Assembly: GCF_012276755.1 (NCBI RefSeq) | Contig: NZ_JAAXKX010000003.1 | Span: forward strand, 62,001-126,000 | Direction of reading: 5' to 3' | Source: Marichromatium bheemlicum | GTDB lineage: Bacteria > Pseudomonadota > Gammaproteobacteria > Chromatiales > Chromatiaceae | DNA length: 64,000 bases | Part shown: positions 54,527-63,626 of the stretch, piece by piece | How positions within the stretch are numbered: the stretch's first letter is position 1 | How the letters are laid out: every line of letters begins with the position of its first letter | Program-made: the position numbers and the translations under genes | Notes under the pieces: model-generated | Seen by the model: only the letters and a program-made list of their open reading frames with translations | Told to the model about the DNA's origin: nothing | The model's database searches: none

Positions 54527-55249
54527 ATGACCCAACTCGCCCTCGTCATCGATCTCAACGTCTGCGTCGGCTGTCATGCCTGTGTCACCTCCTGCAAGGA
54601 GTGGAACACCTCGGGCGCGGCCGGTCCGCTGGTCGACGAGCACCCCTACGACGGCTCGCCCACCGGTACCTTCTTCAACCGTGTCCAGACCTTCGAGGTC
54701 GGTACCTTCCCCGACACCGAGACCGTCCACTTCCCCAAGAGCTGTCTGCACTGCGAGGACCCGCCCTGCGTGCCGGTCTGCCCCACCGGTGCTTCCTACA
54801 AGCGTGCCGACAACGGCGTGGTGCTGGTCGACTACGACAAGTGCATCGGGTGCAAGTACTGCTCCTGGGCCTGCCCCTATGGCGCGCGCGAACTCGACGC
54901 CCAGGAGCGGGTGATGAAAAAGTGCACCCTGTGCATCGACCGTATCACCGACGACAGCCTCCCCGAGCGCGATCGCCAGCCGGCCTGCGTGCTCGCCTGC
55001 CCGACCAGCGCGCGGCTGTTCGGCGACGTCCACGACCCCGACTCCGAGGTCTCGGTGGCGATCCGTGAGCGTGGCGGCTATGCGCTGATGGCCGAGTGGG
55101 GCACCAAGCCCGCCAACCACTACCTGCCACGCCACAAGACCCGGATGCACATCGCCCCCGAGGACCTCGAGCGGGTCGACAACCCGCTGCGTCGTGAGGA
55201 TCTCACCGACTACACCGGCGAGGAGTCCGTCGACGACGTGGCCTGGTAA
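54527..55249 (+). CDS. soeB: Sulfite-oxidizing enzyme iron-sulfur subunit SoeB
   Basis: The 240-residue electron-transfer subunit has four ferredoxin-like cysteine groups: CVGCHACVTSC, CLHCEDPPCVPVCPTG, CIGCKYCSWACPYGA and CTLC ... CVLACPTSAR. They should hold four [4Fe-4S] clusters that carry electrons from SoeA to the membrane subunit. No signal peptide is present. It lies 87 bp after soeA and 36 bp before soeC. Confidence 0.94.
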   Translation: MTQLALVIDLNVCVGCHACVTSCKEWNTSGAAGPLVDEHPYDGSPTGTFFNRVQTFEVGTFPDTETVHFPKSCLHCEDPPCVPVCPTGASYKRADNGVVLVDYDKCIGCKYCSWACPYGARELDAQERVMKKCTLCIDRITDDSLPERDRQPACVLACPTSARLFGDVHDPDSEVSVAIRERGGYALMAEWGTKPANHYLPRHKTRMHIAPEDLERVDNPLRREDLTDYTGEESVDDVAW

Positions 55250-55285
55250 GGGCCGTTCCCGTCCACCGCAATCAGGAAGTCGCCC

Positions 55286-56260
55286 ATGCATCCCGCCTTC
55301 TCCGTGATCCTGCTGACCACCCTGCTCGGCGCCGGCCAGGGGCTGTTCCTGGCGATGTTCACCGGACAGCTCTATGCCATCGCCCACTTCCTGCCGCTGC
55401 AGACCTCGGGCTTCTACGCCAGCGGCAGCCTGCTCGCGCTGTCGCTGCTGCTCGGCGGGTTGGCCGCCTCCTTCTTCCATCTCGGTCGGCCCGAACGCGC
55501 CTGGCGCGCGGCGAGCTGCTGGCGCACCTCCTGGCTCTCGCGCGAGGTGATCGTGCTGCCGCTGACCATGGGGCTGGTCGCGGCCTATGCGCTGACCCAC
55601 CTGCTGGGCTGGACCGCACCCTGGTTCCGGGTCGGCGCCCTGGCCGTCGACCTGTCGCTGATCCTCGGCGTGCTCGGCACCCTGGCGACCCTGGCGCTGT
55701 TCGTCTGCACCGCGATGATCTATGCCGTGGTGCGTTTCCTCGAGGAGTGGCACTCGCCGCTGACGGTGAGCAACTTCCTGCTGCTCGGCACCGCCTCGGG
55801 CTTCATGCTGGCGGCGGCCTATTCGGCCTGGCTCGGCAACCCGCTGGGCGGCTTCTTTGGCACCTGGGCGGTGATCCTCACCCTCGCCGCCGCGCTCTCG
55901 CGCGGCGCCCACCTGTTGCGCAACGCCCGGCTCGAACACCGCAGCACGGTGCAGAGCGCCATCGGGGTGCGTCACCGCGCCTTGCAGCAGAAGGCCCAGG
56001 GTGCCACCGGCGGCAGTTTCAACACCCGTGAGTTCTTCCACGGGCGCAGCGCGCGGACCCTGCGCTGGGTGCGGGGCTTCTTCCTGGTGGCGGTGTTCCC
56101 GCTGCCGGTGGTGCTGATCGCCCTGGCCCATGCCGAGGTCTCGAGCACCATGGCGCTGACCGCCTTCGGCGTCCAGTTCGTCGGCCTGATGGCCGAGCGC
56201 TGGTACTTCTTCGCCGAGGCCCGCCACGCGCAGAACCTCTACTACCAATCGGTGTCCTGA
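55286..56260 (+). CDS. soeC: Sulfite-oxidizing enzyme membrane anchor SoeC (NrfD/DmsC-like)
   Basis: The 324-residue protein has about eight membrane helices (MHPAFSVILLTTLLGAGQGL onward) and belongs to the DmsC/NrfD anchor type. It should pass electrons from SoeB to the quinone pool, with no heme expected. The ribosome site is AGGAAG. It ends the soe unit; repeat elements begin just downstream. Confidence 0.92.
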   Translation: MHPAFSVILLTTLLGAGQGLFLAMFTGQLYAIAHFLPLQTSGFYASGSLLALSLLLGGLAASFFHLGRPERAWRAASCWRTSWLSREVIVLPLTMGLVAAYALTHLLGWTAPWFRVGALAVDLSLILGVLGTLATLALFVCTAMIYAVVRFLEEWHSPLTVSNFLLLGTASGFMLAAAYSAWLGNPLGGFFGTWAVILTLAAALSRGAHLLRNARLEHRSTVQSAIGVRHRALQQKAQGATGGSFNTREFFHGRSARTLRWVRGFFLVAVFPLPVVLIALAHAEVSSTMALTAFGVQFVGLMAERWYFFAEARHAQNLYYQSVS

Positions 56261-56625
56261 CGGACTGGCGGGCAGCCATCAGCAGATGAACCGCAAAGAC
56301 ACGAAGGACGCCATGAAGGGGGCAAGCGATCGGTGGTCGAGCAGGGCGAGCGGGACATGACCATTGCCAGGCATCGGTCGTCAGCATGTCGATCGGGCAA
56401 GGTGCGGTGTGTTCTGTGGGGGCATCGACGGTTACGAGTCGATTGATGGGGGCGTGGCCGGGCGGGTGTCGGTGTTGATGATCGGCGCCTTCATCTGCGC
56501 TCTAACCCCAGTCTGCGTCGCAGCGGTTGAACGCCGGCGTTTGCCGGGGTTGGTCGCGGAACGTGCCTTGCTTCTTCTGCGCCCTTTGTGTCTTTGCGGT
56601 TCAATCCCCTTGTCTCTGGCCATTC
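56261..56625. repeat. Spacer flanked by inverted hairpin-arm repeats
   Basis: A plus-oriented repeat (GAACCGCAAAGACACGAAGGACG) starts at about 56287 and an inverted copy (CTTTGTGTCTTTGCGGTTCAAT) ends at about 56614, enclosing about 280 bp. These differ from the 0.3-0.7 kb copies at the third position of the core (ACACGAAGG versus CCGCGAAGG). A fragment of heptamer (GCCATCAGCAG) sits before the left copy. No gene is supported inside. Confidence 0.8.
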
Positions 56626-57375
56626 CTAGATCGGCACGAACAGTGGGTGTCCGGCCAGCTCGCCGCGGACCACCGCGACCCGGTAGGCCTGCTCGATCTG
56701 CTCGGGGGTGAGCGCCGTCATGTCGCCGGTGCGATGGCCGCCGTCGCCGTCGAGCAGCAGGAAGCGGTCGGCGAAGCGCAGCGCCAGATTGAGGTCGTGC
56801 AGGACCACCAGGGTGACCAAATCACGCTCGCGTGCGGTGCGTTGGACCAGCGCCAGGACCTCCAGCCGGTTGGCGAGATCGAGATGGTTGACCGGCTCGT
56901 CGAGCAGCAGCAGGCGTGGGTCCTGCGCCAGGGCGCGTCCGATCAGCACCTTCTGCAGCTCGCCGCCGCTGAGTTCGGTGCAGCGCCTGGCGGCGAGCGC
57001 GGCGAGCCCGAGGTGATCGAGGATGTCGTCGACCAACGCGAGATCGCCCTCGCCGGCCTGCCAGCGCAGGTGCGGCACGCGCCCGAGTAGCACCGCCTCG
57101 TAGACGGTGACGGCGGCCGGGCGCGACTGCTGGGGCAGATAGGCGACCTGACGGGCGCGGGCACTGCGCTCGAGTCGGTCGAGCGGGGTGCCATCGAGTT
57201 GTACGCGCCCGCCCTGCGGCGGGTGGAGCTGGGCGAGGGTGCGGATCAGGGTCGACTTGCCGGCCCCGTTGGGCCCGAGAACCGCTAGCAGTGCGCCGGC
57301 GGGCAGTTCCAGCTCGAGTCCCCGCAACAGGGTGCGGCCGCCGTGGCCGATGCTGAGCGCCTCGATCCTGAGCAC
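56626..57375 (-). CDS. Iron/cobalamin-type ABC importer ATPase
   Basis: The 249-residue ATPase has Walker A GPNGAGKSTLIR, signature LSGGELQKVLIGRAL and Walker B LLLLDEPVNHLD, typical of the FecE/BtuD/HmuV family. It starts with GTG two bases after the permease stop. With the permease and binding protein genes it forms a type II importer for siderophore, heme or cobalamin; the cargo is not decided by sequence. Confidence 0.92.
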   Translation of the reverse strand: MLRIEALSIGHGGRTLLRGLELELPAGALLAVLGPNGAGKSTLIRTLAQLHPPQGGRVQLDGTPLDRLERSARARQVAYLPQQSRPAAVTVYEAVLLGRVPHLRWQAGEGDLALVDDILDHLGLAALAARRCTELSGGELQKVLIGRALAQDPRLLLLDEPVNHLDLANRLEVLALVQRTARERDLVTLVVLHDLNLALRFADRFLLLDGDGGHRTGDMTALTPEQIEQAYRVAVVRGELAGHPLFVPI

Positions 57376-57377
57376 GG

Positions 57378-58457
57378 TCAGCGTCCCCCGCGGCGCAGCA
57401 GCAGCACCAGCAGCAAGGGGGCGCCGAGCATGGCGGTGACTGCACCGACCGGCAGTACCACCGGGGCGATGATCAGTCGCCCCAGGGTGTCGGCGCCGAG
57501 CAGTACGATGGCCCCGGCCAGGGCGGCGTAGGGGAGCAGATAGCGGTGGTCGACACCGATGATCAACCGCACCAGGTGCGGTGCGATCAGCCCGACGAAG
57601 CCGATCACCCCGAGGAAGGCGGTGCTCACCGCCGCCAGGACCGCGCCGGCGGCCAGGACCGTCAGCCGTAGCCGTGCCACCGCCACGCCGAGCGCGCGCG
57701 CGCTGTCCTCGCCCCAGGCCATGGCGTTGAGCTGCCAGCCGGTGCGGGTGAGCAGGACGAGCAGCGGCGCCAGCACCAGGGCGAGCCAGCCGACCTCGCG
57801 CCAGCCGGCCTTGCCGAGGTCGCCGAAGGTCCAGAACAGGGTCGCCGCCGCCTGGGTATCGCTGGCGAAGTACTGCACCAGCATGGTGCCGGCGCTGGAG
57901 AAGGCGCCGAGTGCGATCCCGGCGAGCACCAGCGCCTCGGGGCGCAGCTGGCGCAGCAGCGCGATCAGCAGGATGGCCGCGGCGGTGCAGAGACCGCCGA
58001 CGAGTGCCGCGCCGACCACCAGATAGGGCTGCTCGACCACCACCGTCTCGGGTCCCAGCCGGTTGAGTTCGCCGGCGCCGAGCAGCACGATGGCGCAGGT
58101 CGCGCCGAAGGCCGCGCCCTGGGAGACCCCGAGTGTCATCGGCGAGGCCAGCGGGTTGCGCAGCACGCTCTGCATCACCGCCCCGGCCAGCGCCAGGCTC
58201 ATGCCGGCGAGCAGTGCGGCGAGTAGCCGCGGCAGTCGGATCGACCAGATCACGTGTGCGGCCGGGTCGGTCGCTGCCGGCCCACCGGCCAGGGCCTCGA
58301 GCACCATCATGGGTGGGAGCGGGTAGCTCCCCTGACCGAGGGCGTAGACCATCAGCACCACCAGCACCAGGAGCAGTATCAACCCGGCGAGCAGGCGACG
58401 GCGTGCCTGGTGGTGGAAGCTCGCGCGCGGCGCCGATGTCAGGACAGTGGCGTCCAT
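57378..58457 (-). CDS. FecCD-type ABC importer permease
   Basis: The 359-residue permease has about ten membrane helices and the BtuC/FecCD family motifs, including the RLPRLLAALLAGMSLALAG region and GFVGLIAPHLVR for ATPase coupling. It overlaps the binding-protein stop by 19 bases and precedes the ATPase gene by two, so the three are one unit. Confidence 0.94.
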   Translation of the reverse strand: MDATVLTSAPRASFHHQARRRLLAGLILLLVLVVLMVYALGQGSYPLPPMMVLEALAGGPAATDPAAHVIWSIRLPRLLAALLAGMSLALAGAVMQSVLRNPLASPMTLGVSQGAAFGATCAIVLLGAGELNRLGPETVVVEQPYLVVGAALVGGLCTAAAILLIALLRQLRPEALVLAGIALGAFSSAGTMLVQYFASDTQAAATLFWTFGDLGKAGWREVGWLALVLAPLLVLLTRTGWQLNAMAWGEDSARALGVAVARLRLTVLAAGAVLAAVSTAFLGVIGFVGLIAPHLVRLIIGVDHRYLLPYAALAGAIVLLGADTLGRLIIAPVVLPVGAVTAMLGAPLLLVLLLRRGGR

Positions 58458-59593
58458 CGTCCCTGCTCCAGGTCGAGTCGGCCGAGCCCGTAGCCGTGCT
58501 CGGCCAGCGCCGGCATGATGTCGGTGCCGAGGAAGGCGCGCATGATGGCGCTGGCCCGCGCCCCGATGTCGATGTCCGCCAGCGCCTCGGGGTGGAGCAC
58601 CTTGGCCATCATCCAGGCGTTGACCAGGGCGTTCTCGACATTGGTGTTGTAGGCGTTGAACGGCAGGGTCAGCCAGACCTGACCATCACGCACCGCGCGC
58701 AGCTGACGATAGAGTCCCGGGTCCTTGGCATACTCGGTGAGGATGCCGGCTAGTCCGGCGCCGTCGATGAAGAGCACCGGCGGGTCCCAGAACAGCAGCT
58801 GTTCACGGTCGATGAAGAGGTGGCCGTCGGGTCCGGCTCGGTCGGCGAGGTTGTGCGCGCCGGCCCAGCGTAGCGGGCGGTGGGCGGACTGGGTGCTGGT
58901 GAGGCCATGGCTGCCCTGCATGCTGACCCCGCCGAGATAGGCCGCGACCGGCGGTCGGTGTGCGACACGCTGGCGCAGCATGGCCAGCTCATCGGTGAGG
59001 GTCGTGGTCAGTTCGGCCGCGCGGCGCTCGCGCCCCAGCGCCGCACCGAGGAGGCGCAGCGAGGTCAGCAGGTCGTCGATGCGGAGGATGCCGGTGTCGC
59101 CATAGCTCAGTGGCATCAGTGCGACCCCGGTGCGTTGGCGCAGCGTCAGGCGTTGCTGGTCGTCGAGGGTGGCTGCGGCGATCAGGTCCGGTTGGAGTCT
59201 CAGCACCTGCTCGAGATCGGGCATTCGCCCGGGGCCGCCGGGACCGATCGAGGGGAGTCGCTGGATCGATGCGGGTAGGGCGTAACGATAGCTGCTGGTG
59301 GTGAGGGCGCGGCGCTCGACGTCCTCGATGCCGACCAGTCGCTCGACCGCGCCCAGGTAGGTCAGCAGGCGCAATGCGCCGGAGCCGATTGCCAACAGGC
59401 GCTGCGCGGGCGCGCCCGCTGCCTGGCGCCAGGCCGGTAGGGTGAGGGCGGTTGCGAGCAGGCCGAGTAGACGGCGACGGCTGCAACGGGGGCTGAGAGC
59501 GGCGTCGTGCCGAGGTGGCGGGGCGCTGTCGATCCGGGGTGAAGGGGCGCGCGGCGCGCGGTGACGACGCTTTGCGTCGACGTCTTGGGTCAT
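58439..59593 (-). CDS. Periplasmic binding protein of the iron/cobalamin-type importer
   Basis: The 384-residue protein has a twin-Arg-type signal (SRRRLLGLLATALTLP) followed by the two-lobe helical-backbone fold of metal-chelate binding proteins (LLAIGSGALRLLTYLG, ERLVGIED, PDLEQVLRLQPDLIAA). ATG 59593 has a GAGGGA ribosome site; the longer upstream frame is Arg/Pro-rich and rejected. A Tat signal on such a protein would mean folding before export. No TonB receptor gene is adjacent. Confidence 0.88.
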   Translation of the reverse strand: MTQDVDAKRRHRAPRAPSPRIDSAPPPRHDAALSPRCSRRRLLGLLATALTLPAWRQAAGAPAQRLLAIGSGALRLLTYLGAVERLVGIEDVERRALTTSSYRYALPASIQRLPSIGPGGPGRMPDLEQVLRLQPDLIAAATLDDQQRLTLRQRTGVALMPLSYGDTGILRIDDLLTSLRLLGAALGRERRAAELTTTLTDELAMLRQRVAHRPPVAAYLGGVSMQGSHGLTSTQSAHRPLRWAGAHNLADRAGPDGHLFIDREQLLFWDPPVLFIDGAGLAGILTEYAKDPGLYRQLRAVRDGQVWLTLPFNAYNTNVENALVNAWMMAKVLHPEALADIDIGARASAIMRAFLGTDIMPALAEHGYGLGRLDLEQGRWTPLS

Positions 59594-59835
59594 TCTCGAT
59601 CCCTCGCGGTGGCATGGGGCCGGGCCCATCGGTCCGACGTCATGATGGCGCCTCGGGTCGGCTCTCGGCAAGGCGCTGTGTGCTGCGGGCGTCGCCGAGG
59701 CGGCGCCAGCGGTCATTGATCGCGTCCGTCGGCGTGGGTATCTTGGCCCGGTCGCCGCCGTGCGGCGTTCCGGAGTGCGTGCGCCCGTCATGGCGTCTCG
59801 CGCCGTGCGGTGTCGTCTCTGCGTCTTCCCAGTCG

Positions 59836-60885
59836 ATGAAATACAGCCAGCGTTATCATGCCGAGCTTGTCAACCGCGACGCCGAGACCAGGCGGGTGCG
59901 TCTGACCCTGCGCGCGGCCCTGCTCGGTGTGGTGCTGACTGGCTTCTTCGCCTGGTTCGATGGCTGGGTCACCGGCTACGTCTTCCACGCCCTGGCCGAG
60001 GGCATCTCCTGTGTGGCGCTGTCGTGGCTGGTCTGGGGGCTGCATCGTGGCTATGCGCCGCAGATCCTGCCGTTGCTCGGCGTGGCCCTCGCGGCGGTGT
60101 TGCTCGCGATCCTGACGGTGACCGGCGCGCCTGGAGACGGGGTCGTCATCTGGGCCGCGCTGTTGCCGCCGCTGGCCTTCTTCGTGCTCGGGGTGTGGCG
60201 GGGACTGTTGGTCTCGCTGGGCTTTTGCCTGATCCTCAACCTCACGCTGTGGTTGTGCATCACCCTGATTCCGGCATTCGGACTGAATTGGTTGGCGATG
60301 GTCAATGTCGGCGCCTCACTGCTGGCCTCGACCGTGCTTTCCCTACTCTACGAGCACAGTCGTGCCCATAGCGCGCGTCGTCTGGCGCACGCGGCCAGTA
60401 CCGATCCGCTCACCGGGGTGGCCAACCGGCGTGGCTTCCTCGCCGGCTTCGAGTGTCATATGGCGGTTGCGGTCCGGTCGTGCTCGCCGATCTCGCTGCT
60501 GCTCTTCGATCTCGACCGGCTCAAGCAGCTCAACGACGAGTTGGGCCATGCCGCTGGGGACGCGGCCATCTGTCACGTGGTGACGGTGATCGAGGGGATG
60601 ATCCGGGCGCAGGATCTGCTGGCGCGTCTCGGTGGTGATGAGTTCGCACTGCTGCTCCCCGACACCGACCTGGCCGGCGCCGCAGCGCTTGCCCACAAGC
60701 TGCAGGCGGCGCTGGCGCAGACGCCGCTGGAGGTGGCAGGGACGCGCTGGCCTCTGACCCTGAGTATCGGGTTGGCTGAGGCCGCGCCGGGCGAGACCGA
60801 CTACGATCGGCTCGCCTCGGTGGCCGATCGCTGTCTCTACCGCGCCAAGGAGGGCGGGCGCGATCGCGTGGTCGATCGCTGTTGA
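59836..60885 (+). CDS. Membrane diguanylate cyclase (GGDEF)
   Basis: The 349-residue protein has about six N-terminal membrane helices (residues 25-172) and a GGDEF domain from about 185 to 345. The active-site motif GGDEF is at 266-270 and the I-site RAQD at 257-260, so both activity and product inhibition are expected. It is divergent from the importer operon. This is the second complete cyclase in the window. ATG 59836 (MKYSQRYHAEL) has weak ribosome-site support, but the longer frame looks non-coding. Confidence 0.92.
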   Translation: MKYSQRYHAELVNRDAETRRVRLTLRAALLGVVLTGFFAWFDGWVTGYVFHALAEGISCVALSWLVWGLHRGYAPQILPLLGVALAAVLLAILTVTGAPGDGVVIWAALLPPLAFFVLGVWRGLLVSLGFCLILNLTLWLCITLIPAFGLNWLAMVNVGASLLASTVLSLLYEHSRAHSARRLAHAASTDPLTGVANRRGFLAGFECHMAVAVRSCSPISLLLFDLDRLKQLNDELGHAAGDAAICHVVTVIEGMIRAQDLLARLGGDEFALLLPDTDLAGAAALAHKLQAALAQTPLEVAGTRWPLTLSIGLAEAAPGETDYDRLASVADRCLYRAKEGGRDRVVDRC

Positions 60886-60919
60886 GGGCTGGCGTCTCGC
60901 GGCGCCAGCCCGGAGCACG

Positions 60920-61327
60920 TCAACAACCGTATTCGCAGACCTGATAGCTGCTGACGGTGCCGCCGCAGTTCTCGTAACAGAGGCGGTACTCCTCGTCGCA
61001 CTGGCCGGTGTCGGCACCCTGGTCGCAGTAACTGCTCGACGAGCATTGGTTGCGCTCGAAGTCGCTCTTGGCCGTGGCCATACAGGCGGCGTAGTTGATC
61101 ATGGCGTTGCGCTCACAGTCGGCGCGGGCGTTGGCGGCACGGTTCTCGGCCTGGCTGCGACACATCGCGCGCATGCTCAGGCACTGGTTCAGGCACTGCT
61201 TGCCGGCGCTGTCGGCCGGCGGCACATAGCTGTACTCGGTGCGGTAGGACGGGCCGCAGGCGGTGAGCGCGACGGCGAGCGTGGCGAGGAAGACGAGGCG
61301 CTTCAGGGTGTGGGGCTGGATAGGCAT
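60920..61327 (-). CDS. Cysteine-rich lipoprotein of unknown function
   Basis: The 135-residue protein has a lipoprotein signal with lipobox LTAC (Cys24) and then twelve more cysteines at 45, 49, 56, 71, 82, 95, 101, 110, 117, 121, 131 and 135. Three pairs follow a CxxxC spacing (45/49, 117/121, 131/135). The number is even after the lipid Cys, which suits disulfide bonding in the periplasm. It is charged and helical between cysteines. No family is recognised. Confidence 0.8.
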   Translation of the reverse strand: MPIQPHTLKRLVFLATLAVALTACGPSYRTEYSYVPPADSAGKQCLNQCLSMRAMCRSQAENRAANARADCERNAMINYAACMATAKSDFERNQCSSSSYCDQGADTGQCDEEYRLCYENCGGTVSSYQVCEYGC

Positions 61328-61390
61328 GATCGATCCTTGAGCCGGTGTCCGGCAGTCGTTGAGTGTCTCGAATTCTAGCCAATTCTGTCC

Positions 61391-63466
61391 CTAATGCAGG
61401 TGCGCTGGCGCACGCCCTGGATCGTCAGTGGGGGGCGGGTCAAAGTGATGGTGCAGGGCGCTCGGTCCGCTCGGCCACTGCCCTTTGAGCCGATTCTTGG
61501 CACGCGCGCCGGTGAAACCGAGATAGCCGTACTTGCCGTAGTGCGGCAGCTTGCGCGCCAGTGCCGGTAGCGCCTCGGCCAGCTCGGTACCGAGCCAGGC
61601 GAGCGGTTGCTCGCCGCGCGCGGCGGTGAGCACGATGCTGTCGAGCCCGTCGAGACGCCGCGTCGGGGGGGCTGCGGTGGGGTCAGGGACGGCACGCTCG
61701 AAGGTCGCGCGATGGCGATTTTCCCAGCCGAGCAGCCAGATCGCGCCGCGCTCGGGCAGGGTCTCGAACGCGCTGTCGAGCGCCACTCGCCAGCCCGGAT
61801 GCCCGGCGCGCCAGCGCTCGGCCAGTGCCCGATAGCCGTCGAGCAATGCTGTCGGCGCCCGTGCCGGCAGCAGGATCAGCCCCTGCTCGGCGCCGAACAG
61901 GTTGCCGAGCGCCACCGGGGTCTCGCCGGGCAGCAGGGTGCGGAAGACGTCGAACCCGGGGTCGACGGCGAGGGCGAGCGGGCGTTGTTCGAGCGCGATG
62001 CCGAACGCCTGGGCGCGCTCGTCGGTGTCGATCCAGACCGTGCGGCTGGTGTCGTCGGGTAGTGCGAGTCGCAGCGGCAGGTGCAGCGGGAAGGGTGCGC
62101 CGGGCTGGGTCTGGCGGATCTCGCCGTGGACCTCTATCTGGCCGTCGTGTTGTTCGAGTCTGACCCCGTCGAGCGCCAGGGTCGGCGCGCCGGGTCGCTC
62201 GACCCAGGCGGCGAAGAAGTCGCCGAGGTCGGTGCCCGAGGCCTGCTCGAAGGCGCGGCGCAACTCGGCGTAGCCGGCGGCGCGGAAGCGGTTGTCGGCA
62301 TAGAAGCGACGCAGCCCGGCGTCGAAGGTCTCGTCGCCGAGGCGGCGGCGCAGCATGTGGAAGATCATCGCCCCCTTGCCGTAGCCGATCGCCTGGGAGC
62401 CGCCGTCGTGACGGGCGCGGAAGGCGCTGAGCGGGAAGTCCTCGCCGTGGTGGACGTGATCGGCGTAGGCCTTGAGCATCTCGCGCCGCGCCTCGACCCC
62501 GGTGCCGGCGCGCTCGCGCTGCCAGTAGTCGGCGAGATAGTTGGTCAGGCCCTCGCTCCAGTTGCCCGAGTCGGCGTCGACATAGACCCCGTTGCCCCAC
62601 CAGTTGTGGAGGATCTCGTGCGGGTAGGCGGTGTGGAGGATGAAAGGCAGACGGATCACCCGCGAGCCGAGCAGGGTGAAGGAGGGCATGCCGTAGCCGC
62701 TCTCCCAGAAGTTCTCGACCAGTGCGAACTTGGCGTAGGGGTAGGGGCCGATGCGCGCGCCGTAGTCGCGCAGATAGCTGGCGGTGGCATCGAGATAGCG
62801 CCGCGCGAGTGCAGGGTCGGGCGCGCGCAGATAGACCTGGGTGGCGATGCCTTCGCTGCTGTCGCGATAGAGGGTGAAGGGCGCGGCGACCAGATAGATC
62901 GACTCCTGCGGCTGCGTCTCGCGCCACTGTGAGCGTCCCGACTCGGGCGCCGTGCCGGGGCCGTCGCCCTGGGAGACGGCGATCCAGCCCGCGGGCAGGG
63001 TGACATCGAGCGCGAAGCGCAGTCGCTGCCCGGGCAGCAGCGGGTACCAGCCGCTGGCCCCGGAGAGGAAGATGCCATCGCTGCCGATGGTGCCGAGCGA
63101 CCACTGCCGGTCGCGTCCAACCCCCTCGATCTGGCGGCGCAGGCCGTGACGGATCTGACCCCGGTAGTCGAGGGTGAGCGGCCCGGTGCCGGCGTGCCGC
63201 AACCGATAGACGGCGAGGTGGCCGCGTCGCCCGACCGGGGTGAGGGTCGCCGTCTCGTCGCCGACGGTGGGCGTGAGCCCGGCGTCGAGCAGCACCAGGG
63301 TGTCGTCGAGTCCGGCGGGCAGGCGCAGCCGATCGCTCGCCTCCAGGGTGCCGGTGGCGGGGTCGATGTGCACCGCGAGCTGGTGCTCGACGAGCGGTGG
63401 CTGGGGCGTGGCCTGGACCGGGGTCAGGCCGAGCAGCAGCAGGGTCGAGAGGATCAAGTGTCGCAT
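61391..63466 (-). CDS. Exported M1-family-like zinc metallopeptidase
   Basis: The 691-residue protein has a signal peptide (LILSTLLLLGLTPVQA) and an M1 aminopeptidase-like domain. The zinc motif HEILH in YPHEILHNWWGN is followed by the third ligand Glu in WSEGLTNYLADYW. The GAMEN exopeptidase motif seems to be absent, so it may be an M1 relative with another specificity. ATG 63466 has a CGGAGA ribosome site; a Met four codons upstream is less likely. Confidence 0.88.
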   Translation of the reverse strand: MRHLILSTLLLLGLTPVQATPQPPLVEHQLAVHIDPATGTLEASDRLRLPAGLDDTLVLLDAGLTPTVGDETATLTPVGRRGHLAVYRLRHAGTGPLTLDYRGQIRHGLRRQIEGVGRDRQWSLGTIGSDGIFLSGASGWYPLLPGQRLRFALDVTLPAGWIAVSQGDGPGTAPESGRSQWRETQPQESIYLVAAPFTLYRDSSEGIATQVYLRAPDPALARRYLDATASYLRDYGARIGPYPYAKFALVENFWESGYGMPSFTLLGSRVIRLPFILHTAYPHEILHNWWGNGVYVDADSGNWSEGLTNYLADYWQRERAGTGVEARREMLKAYADHVHHGEDFPLSAFRARHDGGSQAIGYGKGAMIFHMLRRRLGDETFDAGLRRFYADNRFRAAGYAELRRAFEQASGTDLGDFFAAWVERPGAPTLALDGVRLEQHDGQIEVHGEIRQTQPGAPFPLHLPLRLALPDDTSRTVWIDTDERAQAFGIALEQRPLALAVDPGFDVFRTLLPGETPVALGNLFGAEQGLILLPARAPTALLDGYRALAERWRAGHPGWRVALDSAFETLPERGAIWLLGWENRHRATFERAVPDPTAAPPTRRLDGLDSIVLTAARGEQPLAWLGTELAEALPALARKLPHYGKYGYLGFTGARAKNRLKGQWPSGPSALHHHFDPPPTDDPGRAPAHLH

Positions 63467-63626
63467 TGGTCTCCGCATCCTCGGCAGAATAGGGGGCGGG
63501 GCGCCAGTCGGTCCCTGACGGAGGGGTCGGTGCTCGGCGCTTCTCCTCGGAGCACGAGGGAAGCGCAGTTCAGCCGGCCAGGTCAACCATGCGGGCCGCG
63601 GTGGCCCGAAACCAGCGGGGTGAGAC

